Of a stretch of 64,000 nt of DNA, positions 45,732 through 56,989 are shown piece after piece. The stretch spans positions 744,001 through 808,000 of the forward strand of contig JAGFMI010000006.1 in the NCBI GenBank assembly GCA_021030905.1, given 5' to 3'. The number at the start of each line of letters is the position of its first letter. Positions within the stretch are counted from its first letter, which is position 1. This stretch comes from Pyrenula massariospora. Lineage: Eukaryota > Ascomycota > Eurotiomycetes > Pyrenulales > Pyrenulaceae. Under the pieces are notes generated by a model, which saw nothing but the letters and a program-made list of their open reading frames with translations, was not told where the DNA came from and made no database searches. The position numbers were made by a program, and so were the translations under genes.

Positions 45732-47141
45732 ATGTCATTTGAAAACTACAACCAATTTCCGAACCCTGGCGCTCAGGACGCCGGCTCCGGACCTGTTCCA
45801 CCAACTCCTCAGGATGGTACGATACCTGGCCAGCCAGCAGATCCCTCCCAGGCAACATTTCAAGGTGTCCAACCAGGCGAGAATAATGCCATGGGGGCCG
45901 GCCAGGAAGGAGAAAAGAAGACTCTCTGGTATGGCCCATATCCGTTCCAGAAATCCCGTTATTGACACATGCGTAGGATGGGCGAGTTGGAACCGTGGAT
46001 CGACGAGAACTTCATTAGAAATCTTTGGTTTCAAATGGGCGAGCAAGTCAACGTGAAGATGATCCGCGATAAATTTTCTGGGTAAGACGACAACCGCTAC
46101 TCTACAGAGCTCTTGCTCATTCTTACTGTAGTAGTAATGCTGGCTATTGCTTCATCGACTTTGCGAGTCCCGCAGCTGCGGCCAAGGCACTCTCATACAG
46201 TGGGCAGCAGATGCCTGGCTCCAATCGGCCTTTCAAACTCAACTGGGCATCTGGTGGCGGGCTGGCAAATCCAGGGTAAGATCTACTCGCCAACCTCTAT
46301 CTATTTATCATCTGCTGATGACTAGTTTAGCCGTGATGACCGTGGTCCCGAATATTCAATCTTTGTTGGTGATTTAGGACCCGAGGTCACCGAATTTGTG
46401 CTTGTGTCGCTGTTTCAGAGCCGGTTCCATTCCTGCAAGTCCGCCAAAATTATGACGGACCCTCTTTCTGGTATGTCTCGAGGCTACGGCTTTGTGCGTT
46501 TCTCGGATGAGGGTGATCAGCAAAAAGCCCTATCGGAGATGCAGGGCGTCTATTGTGGAAACCGTCCTATGAGAATCTCTACAGCCACTCCTAAGAATAA
46601 GGGGGGGCAGGGCGGCATGGGTCCTGGAAATATGGGTATGCCTGGAGGAGGTGGTGGTGGTAATATGGGCGGCGGATACCCTCCAGCTATGGGCTACCCG
46701 CCAATGGGCTACCCTAACCAGGGACAGCCAATGAATCAATTCACAGATCCTAATAATACCACAGTTTTTGTCGGCGGATTGTCAGGCTACGTTACAGAGG
46801 ACGAACTTCGATCATTCTTTCAAGGTTTCGGCGAAATCACCTATGTCAAGATCCCCCCGGGCAAGGGCTGTGGGTTTGTCCAGTTTGTACAGCGACATGC
46901 AGCCGAGATGGCCATCAACCAAATGCAGGGATATCCAATTGGAAATTCGCGGGTTCGTCTTAGCTGGGGCCGTAGTCAGAATAATTCCGGCCCTGCAGGC
47001 ACGCCTTACCGACCAGCTCCGCCACCGCCCATCTATCCATCGATGGGTATGCCTCCGCAGCACCAGTATGGCAATTTTGCGCCGATGAAGGCAAGTCTTC
47101 CCTAATGGTCTCACGCGTCGTTACTGACTGGGCTGCAGTAA
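45732..47141 (+). CDS. three-RRM RNA-binding protein (CSX1/NAM8/NGR1-like)
   Basis: mRNA-binding regulator of the TIA/Nam8 type. Exons 45732-45928, 45977-46081, 46132-46275, 46331-47090, then a stop. Introns of 48, 50 and 55 bp all close in phase. RRM1 begins at TLW-MGELEPWIDENFIRNLW (about residue 66) with RNP1 AGYCFIDFAS; RRM2 has YSIFVGDLGPEV and RGYGFVRFSD; a Gly/Met-rich linker follows (GGGGGGNMGGGYPP); RRM3 has TTVFVGGLSGYVTEDELRSF and GCGFVQFVQR. The tail is Pro/Tyr-rich. At the end, GCAAGT at 47091 plus TACTGAC and GCAG at 47138 look like a GC-AG intron, after which TAA follows at once (402 residues, ending FAPMK). Without that intron translation stops at 47105 after ASLP. Confidence 0.88.
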
Positions 47142-47991
47142 TCTGTCTTCTACCCCGAGAAGCTACACCAAGTTGCTCTCATCCTTGATGTTCCGCCAAC
47201 GGAAACTTTCATTTATGAGCATGGAGCGCACAGCGTTAGGGTCGGCAATCTGCAGAAAAGTTTGGAACGATCGTTAATTCGCCACGAAGGAGGTATGCTG
47301 CGGATAGTCTAGTGGTCTCTTTTTTCGATGACGGCCTTTCTTCTTTCCTGTACAAAAGCGTAAGGCTTTTAAGTAGCCTGGTTTGTGATGCTTTCTATGA
47401 TCGGGTGACGAAAAGATTCCAGACCTTTAGCACTCTCGCGAGCATTTCACAGTGGATCTTGGCCTCTTTCAGGTTTCTTTACGCATGTCTTCTCCAACTT
47501 TTCTCCAATCTTATCCATCCGGTTTGTTAGGACTTAAGGCTACGGCTTTTCTGTTGCGCTCGCGCGGGAGACCAGCAAGCTCAGGAGCAATTGATCATAC
47601 TATTTGCTCTCACTGGTGATAACCGTAGAAATTCTGGTTGGAATTGTACCGTAGGCTACCCGTATACCTCATTCTTGTCTTAGGCATGATGTAGGTCGCA
47701 TCGACTTGCCAGCTCTCGTCGTAGCTTCCGTGCTCTTCCTGGTGGGATGCGCTCGCCGGCAAGAACCACTCTGGCTCTAGACCTTCCCTACAGGAAGCGC
47801 TGGATTCACCTCCAACAAAGCGATGTTGAGCTTAGGTACAAACAGATCTTTAAGTTCCGACGCCTTGTCCCGTGTTTATATCTCGCGTGTGCTGCATTAG
47901 AGCTTCGCTGAGATTCCTTTTCCCATTCAGACGAGACCAGTGACCTTTTCTTCACTCCATTGGCGCATTGGAAGGCTCGTTACTTTCAGAT
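47142..47991. other. intergenic: RRM gene 3' flank / malic enzyme promoter
   Basis: 850 bp between plus-strand genes; stretches around 47300-47530 are T-rich. A further 5' exon of the malic enzyme, for example a mitochondrial presequence, cannot be excluded, but none is evident. Confidence 0.4.
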
Positions 47992-50081
47992 ATGGGCAAG
48001 TACAGCCACCTATTGCCGTCGACTTCGAGGCCCCTCGAATGCGAATTGAAAGTGAGGCTTCCATATACCAAAGCGGTGAGTTGTTGGCGGAAACTGAACG
48101 ATCCCAGGGTACCGATCTTCTACAGAACGCCCGCTTCAACAAGGGCACGTGTTTTACAGCTGAAGAAAGAGAGAGATTTGCGCTACATGGATTACTACCG
48201 CCAAATGTCCAATCCCTGGAGGAGCAGGTTCAGAGAGCCTACGATCAGTACCGCAGCCGAGATAATGCGCTGGCCAAAAACACTTTCATGACCTCGATGT
48301 ATGAGCAAAATGAAGTGCTCTATTTCAAGGTAGGGTTTTATTTCACGGTAGAACTACTTTGGTCAAGGTCTCGCTGACTAACATAGCTTGTACTGGATCA
48401 CATCAAGGAGATGATGCCCATAATTTACACCCCAACCGGTGCGTAGACTCCCGGTACGGCAGTTTGCGAACTGACGGCACTACAAAGAGGGGGATGCTAT
48501 CCAAAACTACTCTCGGCTGTTCCGCAAGCCCCATGGATGCTTCTTGAATATCTTTGATAAAGATCGAGTCGAAAGTGATCTTTCAAAGTTCGGGACAGCT
48601 GAAGACGTCGACTACATTGTCGTTTCTGATGGAGAAGAGGTACCTACCCAATCTGTACAACCATTTTGGTCTGTCTTGACGCATCTAGATACTGGGGATC
48701 GGAGATCAGGGAGTCGGCGCAATATTGATTAGTATCGCTAAGCTCATCCTGACAACAGCATGTGCTGGTATTCACCCAAATCGAACTTTGCCCGTCGTTC
48801 TCGATACAGGCACCGACGTAAGTCTTGAACACCAGCGTGCTTATTTCGTTGACAACGGGTAGAATCATGAACTACTGAGCGACGACATGTATCTTGGTTT
48901 GAAGCGGCCCCGGGTTCGAGGAGAGGAATACGATGACTTTGTCGACAAATTTGTGAAATCTGCTCGGAAACTATACCCTAAAGCTTACATTCATTTGTAA
49001 GCTATGAAAGAACAGCAACATCGGAGGTCATCTAATGAGATACAGCGAAGATTTTGGGCTTTCGAATGCCCGCAAGATACTTGACAGATATCGATCAGAG
49101 ATAGCTTGTTTCAACGATGATATTCAAGGCACTGGCGCAGTGACTCTGGCAGGAATAATGGCTGGTCTTCATGTTAGTAAGATACAGCTCGCTGACATGA
49201 GAATGGTCGTTTTCGGCTCCGGGTCTGCTGGCACTGGAATTGCCGAGCAAGTGCGGGATGCTATTGTTGCAGACTGCGATAAATCAAAGGAGGACGCTAC
49301 AAGGCAAATTTGGTACGTTTCAAATAGGAATTTTTCAGGAGAGACAGGAACAACTGACCTTATTGTGTTTAGGTGCGTGGACAAACCCGGTTTATTGCTC
49401 CAGTCCCAAGAGGATCAGCTTACTCACGCGCAAAAGCCATTTGCCCGGGTCGACTCAGAATGGCAGGGCTCTCACAACTCCCTCATGGATGTTGTGAAGC
49501 AAGTAAAGCCCCATGTCCTCATCGGGACATCCACCAAACCAAAGGCATTCACCAAAGAAATCATTCAAGAAATGGCCAAACACGTCGACCGACCCATCAT
49601 CTTTCCCCTCAGCAACCCAACCCGTCTCCACGAGGCCGATCCGAAAGACATCAACGATTGGACGCAAGGGAAAAGTCTCATCGCGACCGGCTCGCCATTC
49701 CCGCCCGTGACCTACAACGGCAAGCAGTACGAAGTCGCCGAGTGCAACAACTCCACCTGCTTCCCCGGTATCGGGCTCGGGGCCGTTCTCTGCCGTGCCA
49801 AGCGCCTGAGCGACAAGATGCTGGTGGCGGCGGTCAAGGCGCTGGCGGCGCAGAGTCCGGCGCTCGAGGATCCGGACAAGGGGCTGCTGCCGGACGTGGT
49901 GGATGTGAGGGAGATTAGTGTTAAGATCGCGATGGCGGTCATCAGGCAGGCTGAGGCTGAGGGGCTGGCGACGGTTGAGGATATTCCGGAGGAGGAGGGG
50001 GATCTGGAGGAGTGGGTGAGGGAGCAGATTTGGGATGCGGTGTATAGGCCGTTGGTCAAGCCTAGGGAGGCAAAGAAATAG
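47992..50081 (+). CDS. malic enzyme (NAD(P)-dependent, decarboxylating)
   Basis: Converts malate to pyruvate and CO2 with reduction of NAD or NADP. Eight exons: 47992-48051, 48108-48329, 48387-48438, 48488-48639, 48689-48817, 48863-48996, 49046-49312, 49373-50081, 574 residues; seven introns of 45-60 bp, all in phase. N-terminal domain: [40 protein letters not shown], catalytic-Tyr segment [38 protein letters not shown]. Metal and malate site: [20 protein letters not shown] and FEDFGLSN. NAD-binding domain: [49 protein letters not shown]. Intron 7 (49313-49372) is 60 bp and stop-free in frame. Whether the enzyme is mitochondrial or cytosolic is open: this start gives no clear presequence. Confidence 0.94.
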
Positions 50082-51289
50082 GAAACAGTGTATGGTTACT
50101 AGAGGGAGACGGGGAGGGGGTTTAGTGTCCAACCAAAATAGCATTTTCATCTCAAACAGATATCTGTAATGAATAAAAGCTCCACTTTAAAGACCCTTTC
50201 ATAATATAGGCACGCAAGGAGTCATCCGCAGCCACCGAGAGGGCCAAGAACTAATACAGATGAACTATGATGGTCCTTCCCCGATGGGGATTGTTCTGGC
50301 AACACACATCTTCTCGACAAATTTTAGGTAACAGGAGGGTCCTGTATACACTAAAGATTTGATCTGTAGCCCGAGCTCGAAGCCTCAGAAACCCGCAGGA
50401 CGCGGGCTGGTGGGACCTCGTCGGCACGCCGAGCTCGTGGGTAACCCTGACCCCTTGATAGATAGGGGGGTTGGAGGAGCAGCTGGGCTTTGAGGTGTTG
50501 CCGTGGAGGGGGAGGGGGTGGATCCTAGGAGGATGGGGGATCTTTGTGTTTAAGGAGAGCTGGATTCTGAGATTTTGAAAGGGACCGTGAAAAGTGATGG
50601 GGAGGGATTTAGGAAGAATGGGATGGATTTGAGGGGTAAGGCTGGAAACGACACGATATGACGAGGACCTGAGGTTGGCGAGGGAAGATACGTGTGCTTA
50701 TTAGATTGACATTACCAACGCGTATAGAAAGTTGAAGAGCTCTTGCTCTGAAATTCTGTGGCGAGAGAGAGGGGGTGATTCGAAGCTTTGTGGGGCATCG
50801 ATGGTTGGGAAAGCTACGCGCTTTTCAGTACTTCTGGCAGGTCCATTGAGCAAATGAAGTATGGTTTAACGTGTGTCTAAGAGTTTGAGAATGATTTCAT
50901 GGACTTGTCTCCGCTGGGGACAGAAGGTAGTCGTTTAGAAGGTGGCTCAGTATTTTCTTAGAGGTTGCGGTAGTGGTGAGTGCATGTAAGTAAGCTCAAG
51001 TGCGTGTCTGTAGCGAGAATTAGCTCCTTTCCGCCTAGGGTTGGAGAATAGCCTCGGCAGCTCCTCCACGTTCCTCTCGAAGAAATTGACTGAAGGCTAG
51101 CAACCAAGCACAGAACGAGGCCGAGGGGGTTCGTATGTTGTTTGTTGATATACTGCGTCGATGCCATTGTACTAAGATTGATGTTGTTTATTAGCATGTT
51201 AGGATCGTGACGCATCCTGTTTATACAAACCCTTTTCTGAACTCCTACCCCTTCTTCTCTCCTGCGCTGTCCTCCCCATTTGACCCACT
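50082..51289. other. intergenic with G-rich tract
   Basis: 1.2 kb between plus-strand genes. 50459-50521 is strikingly G-rich on the plus strand, with runs of 3-6 G separated by short loops. No gene is supported; the last 300 bp should hold the promoter of the oxidoreductase gene. Confidence 0.45.
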
Positions 51290-52392
51290 ATGCGCGCCTT
51301 CCAAGTGACCTCCTACGTCTCCGGTCCCCTCGACCTGCAGGTCAAAACTCTTCCCGACCTCAAGCCCGACCCACAGCAGTACCTGATCGCCATCCACGCC
51401 TGCGGAACGAACTTCTTCGACCTGCTCCAGATCCGCGGCAAGTACCAGCACCAACCGCCGTTGCCATGGATCTCCGGCATGGAGTTCGCAGGCACTGTCT
51501 TCTCTGTGCCGACCTCCTCTTCCTCTAGACCTAGATATCAACCCGGAGACCGTGTGTTTGGAGCGATGCAGGGCGCGTACGCAAGCCATATCCTCGCTCC
51601 TAAGGTTGTACTGCACCCTGTCCCAGATGGGTGGTCGTTTTCGGATGCTGCCGGACTGTACGTCACGGCGCCGACGGCATACGGGGCGTTGGTCTCAAGA
51701 GCAAAGACACAGCCTGGAGAATGGGTGCTGGTGCATGCTGGGGCGGGAGGAGTGGGGTTGACGGCCGTGCAGATCGCGAAGGCGCTGGGGGCCACCGTTA
51801 TCGCGACGGCGTCGACGGAGAGGAAGAGGCAGGTCTGCTTGTCGTATGGGGCGGATTATGTGCTGGATTATAGTGCAAATGGGGGGAAGGCGTGGCCTCA
51901 GGAGGTCATCAAGCTGTGTCAGGCGAAGAGAGAGGGCAATGGGAAGATGGGAGTTGATGTAGTCTTTGATCCTGTGGGTATGTTGGATGCGAGTCTGAAG
52001 TGTGTGGCTTGGAATGCGAGGTTGTTGGTTATTGGGTTCGCGGCGGGGAATATCGAGAAGATTGCCACGAATCGGGTACTATTGAAGAATGTGAGCATTG
52101 TAGGAGTACACTGGGGGGTGAGTGTTTTCACCTTGGCCGAGATAGAACATTCACCGCTGATACATATTCTTAGCAATATGCCAACTTCGAGAGAGACACT
52201 TTTCACGCGGTTTGGATAGGACTATCCGAGATGATAGCTGCAGGAAAGCTGAAAGGCATCACTTTCACCGACAGGAAATTTGAAGGTTTGGACAGCATAC
52301 CAGCCGCACTGAAAGCTTTAGGAGACAGAGAGACCTGGGGAAAGGTAGTAGTAAGCGTCGACGAAGGACAGGAAACCAAGGCCAGATTATAG
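51290..52392 (+). CDS. MDR-family quinone-oxidoreductase-like protein
   Basis: NAD(P)H-dependent medium-chain reductase. Exons 51290-52117 and 52174-52392 with a 56-bp intron (GTGAGT...TTCTTAG); the splice joins IVGVHWG to QYANFERDTFHAVWIGLSEM, the usual C-terminal lobe, giving 348 residues. The N-terminal GroES-like fold has ACGTNFFDLLQIRGKYQHQP and GMEFAGTVFSV; the cofactor domain has AGAGGVGLTAVQIAKALGAT and GADYVLDYS. It lacks the Cys/His ligands for catalytic or structural zinc, so it belongs with zeta-crystallin-like quinone oxidoreductases rather than alcohol dehydrogenases. The C-terminus (DEGQETKARL) resembles a weak peroxisomal signal (ARL), though this is only suggestive. The true substrate is unknown. 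Confidence 0.9.
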
Positions 52393-53394
52393 ATTTGATA
52401 CAACCTGTAAGAGCATGTTCTGATATTCCTCGAGCGTCTTCGGTCTGTCAACTTTTGATAAAGCCGAGCCTCAGTTTCATTTCTTTCTCGAAAGATGAAA
52501 CTCGTTTGTTGCTAATCTCATTCCTCAGTCTCCAGGCAGACTCTCATAGATTTGCCTCGGCGACTATCCGCGTCCTTAGCGAGAGTAGACGTGACCTGTA
52601 AGGTACCGTGATCTGATAGAGTTCTATCTGCATTCTGAGTTCCTATGAGCAACTCCGACTGTAACAAACTATGGAAGTAGTAGCACCAAAGACAAGGATG
52701 GTGCTGTTGAGCGCGATGGGCGGCTTCCCTTCTCGGGAACAGCATTGTCTCAGCGCTTCAGCGCGGTCATTGCAGGGAAGCCTAAAATACATTTGCGAAC
52801 TACATGGTTCTAAAGTCCGCCAAGGGTGAGTGATGCCTTGTACCATGAAATGTAATGCAGCTGGTACCTGGAACAATTCAAAGCTCAGGGGTCAAGGCGC
52901 TGGCAAGGCAGGCTGTGAGGCAAACCAATGATCCACATAGAAAGGTCTAGGAATGTGATATTATACTGGGCCACTGACGCTGCAACATGTCTAGACAAAC
53001 AGTAGTGAGCGGATATTTGAAGAATTACCTTGACGGGGGACGTGCAACGCGGATGCGGATGCACGTCCACAAGTCGCCTGAGCGATGTTATGTAGTACAA
53101 AGCTTCGCGTGCAAAATGCGAAAACTATTCTCTCCGTAAAACAGCCCAAAGACCGGGACAGAACGAGGGGTATCTCTAATAGATCCAACAGGGGGATATC
53201 GCCAAGAAAATCAGATAAAAAATCATACCAAACCCCACCGAATTCTGTTTAAGAAATCTTGATAACGCGCTGATCTAGAAGAATTCAATTCAAGCCACCG
53301 CCCAAAGCTTCAAGTTGTTGTGAAGCAGATCAACCATGGCCTTTTGAATGCAAAAAGCCTCCAACGCCAAAAAACGAATCCCACCTGATGGACG
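52393..53394. terminator. convergent intergenic region, no gene resolved
   Basis: 1 kb between the convergent oxidoreductase (plus) and DUF7732 gene (minus). Overlapping short frames only; no repeats or RNA genes recognised. Confidence 0.4.
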
Positions 53395-54286
53395 CTAGAT
53401 CAGACCAACAGCGGCTACGACTGTAGCGACCATAACCCAATATCCAGCGTAGTTGACCACGATCTTCGCGGCGGGGCTCACTTCGCTCTGATCGCTTGGG
53501 TCAGTACCTCCAGAGGCAGTGGTGCCATTTGGCAAAGTTCCGTTTACGTATGCCTGCGTAGTCCCGTTCGCAAACTTCACGATCCTTACAGTCGAAGAAT
53601 TGACCGGTACGTCTGTGCCATTTCCAATTATGTCTTGGACAAATGTTTGGTTGTTGTTATCATCGCACGAGCATACGGCATACTGATCGCAGAGACAGTA
53701 CACAGAAACTGTCTCGTTGCGGTTTGAAGTTCTGTTGTGATAGTAATAAGGGTAATGGTAGGGATAGGCATAGACCGAGCTGTATAGCCATGCGCCACCA
53801 AAGAAGCCGACACCGGCAGCGGGCAGAAGGAACGGGCTCATACCGCTTCGAGACCTGCCGCCAGACGAGTATGGAACCGCCGCACCGCCAGAGTAGAATC
53901 TTCCGCCGCTGAGTGTGGGCTTAGGGCCGCTGCCGCCACGCGTCTGACCGCCTGCGTTGGACGAAGGACTAAGGAGAGAATCAGTAAAGAAAGATCACGG
54001 GGAGGCACGGTTGATCCTACCTGAAGGAATATGGTCTTCCACCACTGCTGGAACTTCCTGAAGACGAGCCGGACCCTTTGCCACCAGAGCCTTTGCCACC
54101 ACCACCGCCCTTTCCTCCGCCCCCGCCGCGCCGTTTCTCTAATTCAACCGCATCACGAGGATCGAGCAGTCGAGGTTCGATGTCCGGAAGTGACAGCGAA
54201 AGGTCGCGTGCTGATGGTGGAAGCGATGCGACTGAGGCTAAAGAAGAGGAGAGAAGGAGGATAGAGTGGACGAAGGAGAGTTTCAT
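53395..54286 (-). CDS. DUF7732-type secreted, GPI-anchored protein
   Basis: Exons 54286-54021 and 53968-53395, 279 residues; the 52-bp intron (GTAGGA...CTCCTTAG) closes in phase (RPYSF-SPSSNAGG). Signal peptide [20 protein letters not shown], an acidic-basic spacer (PRDAVELEKRRGGGGGKGGG), and a long Gly/Lys/Ser repeat tract follow. After SGGRFYSGGAAVPYSSGGRS comes a hydrophobic segment (MSPFLLPAAGVGFFGGAWLY), a Tyr/His-rich stretch (YAYPYHYPYYYHN), a cysteine cluster (VYCLCDQYAVCSCDD) with several N-glycosylation sequons, and a hydrophobic C-terminus (GYWVMVATVVAAVGLI) fitting GPI attachment. This order is what I remember for fungal DUF7732 proteins. The function is unknown; surface display is inferred. 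Confidence 0.85.
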
Positions 54287-55195
54287 GGCTTGCGCTGTAG
54301 AGGATTATCGTAATCCAATAATTGTAAAATTATCGAATACTTGGTCGGGAAAGTGTGGCAGACTTAAAAAACGGCAGCGAATCCGGAAATACCGAGACGT
54401 TGGGTCGCATTTAAGAGGATGAGAAATTGAGACGGCTAACTAGGTGTGACATGACACATCATGATGAGATGGATATGAGCAGAAGCAAGAATGATTCGGC
54501 CTCTGCGCTGCCATTCCGCTAATAGATGCGGGTGGTGTTTGAGTGGCCGTTTGAGCAGCGCAAAGCCACGATCCGAGGATCTTGGCGGGCACAGGCCGTC
54601 ATGCAGTCATCCACTGGAACGATCTGCGAGGCATACCCTAGGCGTTCTCGCCAATCACCATTCATTGCCACTCCTTACTGCACAGGTGGCTCCACCGAGC
54701 AAACCGGTTACACAGAATGCACTATTATAGTAAAAGCTCACTTTCGTTTAAGAACCACCAAGTATGGTGATTAGCTACCTAGTGATTCAGATACAATGCA
54801 TGCCTCTTTATCGTCACTGAGACACCAACAAAACTCCGCCTCTTGACCCCTTGAACCCATATTGGAGGAGTTCGGAGCTTGGACTTGAAGCAGTCAGGAT
54901 TCAGCCTAGTCGAGAACGTGAAGGCCGCCCTTCCTCTTCACCCAATGACCTCTATGAGTTTGGACTCGATGATAACTTTTTTACACTTGTTCCCACGCTC
55001 TATGTGGGTATACGTGGAGATGAAGAGGCTGCCATTTCCAAACGTTCGCCCCCCCCTCACTAGCTAGGGCGATTTTATGTCAAGAATGAGTAAGCCAGTT
55101 ATGGCGACAAGGTCTGTTATTCGACGTCCTTACGAAGCGCCTCATACCTGCTCGACGTCAGTGATCTAAAACAGCCTTAACTCGCCCAGAAGAGC
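54287..55195. other. intergenic: DUF7732 promoter / MSS51 3' flank
   Basis: 909 bp between two minus-strand genes. Short frames only; no element identified. Confidence 0.4.
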
Positions 55196-56754
55196 TTACC
55201 TCTTGCCTCGGAATGCCCAAACCCCCCAATTGCCGCAACTGATGTCCTGAGGGTCCAAGTCATTCAGATCCCACCGCAAACTTCGGAAGATGTTCTCGCC
55301 CGGCTCCATAAGCAGGTCGACCTCTCCCTTACATCTCTCCATAACCCACTTCCAGTCTCGTCGCATATCCCAGTCTGTGTACCCAGTGCAAATTACCGGG
55401 CATTTAGTCTCCAACAGCTGGGGTAGAGTTTCTTCCCACTCGTGCGCTGATGCTGGATGTCCCAGCCCTGGGTGATACAGCATGAAACAATCAAAATAGG
55501 GGTCGTATGGATAAAAAAGATTGGCTTGGTGTAGGGTGTGGAAGTAGTCAACGAACGTTGTAATCTTCGTCTGGTGAGATATGCGATCTTCAACAATGCC
55601 GCCGAACGGATTGACGGCAGTACGAGGAGGCAATGGAAATTCCGCATCACGGTTGGCCATGGCTTCTGGGCCAATGAAGATCAAGTGGAACATGCCACGA
55701 GGGAAGAGGTATTCAAGCTGGACCCAGACTTCTCGCGGCAGGGAAGACTCGGCTCGGGCTCCAAGGATGAAAATACGCACCGGCGGGCTCCTCACTTTGA
55801 GACCTTTCATGTCCATGCCTTCACCTCGCCGTGGAGGATGAAGTGTGTATCTGAGGGCTGGTCTTGTTAGTAGTAGTTGCAACATGACCGTGCTCACGTA
55901 CCCGTCAAGCTCTTGAGCCCTTCAAATGTAAGGCGGCCTCCCTTTTTAAGGCTGTAAGGACTTAGTTCATGCAACACAGTCCCAAGCGTCATCGGATACG
56001 TCAACAATCTCGTCACCTGGCGCATGCTCCTATCGGCATTTATGGCGTTGAATTGCCGTGTATAGAGGAATGTATCCCAGGTTGACATGTTTGGCAATAT
56101 TTCATCGTACTGTGGTCCAGGGTACTCGAACTCGGGGAAGACGCGACCAGAACGGAGGTCATGGTCATCCTCATTGATTTGGTGTAGTGTATCGCAGATC
56201 TCGAGATGTGCCTCGTAGTCGTCCGCCCAATGCTCTTCAGAGCAGTATACTGGAATCCCACAGTCAGGGCATGTGAAGCTCACGTGTGCTGGAGGGTGCG
56301 TGGAGCCGGTTCGAGATTTTCGTGCCTCAGGGTCATGTGGCGAGATAGGGGCCCGAGTTTGCTGATGGTCAGGGTGTGGACAGTACGCATGCTGTCTCGT
56401 GAAGGCAGCGCGTTGGCGGATCTCTGGTATGGGGGAGGATGGGTAAGGGTGGAAAAGTTCGTTCTCTCTGAGGAATCGTCGGATTGGAGGATTAGAGGGC
56501 GGCTCATACGGTCTGCGAAGTCTGCTCGCAGTATCAGACGTCTCGCTTTGAGCAGTAGCGACCGACGCGAGGCATCTATCATGTCTGGACTGCCTTACAG
56601 CAGGTGAAGGTGATCGAAACTTGTAGACCTGAGCTTCCCGCGCATCCAGAAAAAAACTGCGGCGGGCAGGAAGAGGCGTCTGTAGCCTTTTTCCGGTTCT
56701 AAATGATTGGGTGAGGGCTCTCACGCAGCGCAGACATGTATAGTGAGCCTCCAT
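55196..56754 (-). CDS. MSS51: MSS51-like mitochondrial COX1 translation activator
   Basis: In yeast Mss51 activates translation of COX1 mRNA and binds nascent Cox1 in mitochondria. Exons 56754-55898 and 55850-55196, 503 residues from MEAHYTCLRCVRALTQSF; the frame is open further upstream and another ATG (MRSSTTSR, about 56835) is possible. The MYND-like zinc module is FTCPDCGIPVYCSEEHWADD, then EICDTLHQINEDDHDL and the family blocks RVFPEFEYPG, WDTFLYTRQFNAINADRSMR, VRIFILGARAESSLPREVWV, FHLIFIGPEAMANRD, YPYDPYFDCFMLYHPGLGHP, and C-terminal SCGNWGVWAFRGKR. The 47-bp intron (GTGAGC, TACTAAC, CTCAG) yields SLTGT-YTLHPP; an AG 12 bases earlier would give TPALRYTLHPP, closer to the family, but leaves the branch only 3 nt away. 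Confidence 0.9.
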
Positions 56755-56989
56755 AGCCCCTTCAATTCGACAGCGCTCAAAGCTTCGGTAAATGTGTTTT
56801 CCAGAAACTGGTCGGCTGGTGGTTGATGACCGCATCCATTGAGCTATACGGAAGGGGCAATACGCTAACTGGGAATGGTGGGGAGAAGTCGGGGGCAAAG
56901 AAGAATTCACAGACTGCGGTATACTGCTGTCTTGACCAAGATATTGGGACAATGGAAAACTTTGTAGCTTCTATGGTATTCTGATCCCC
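56755..56989. other. short intergenic: MSS51 promoter / 3' end of nucleotidyltransferase gene
   Basis: 235 bp between tandem minus-strand genes; the MSS51 frame remains open through much of it, so part may be coding if an upstream start is used. Confidence 0.4.
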
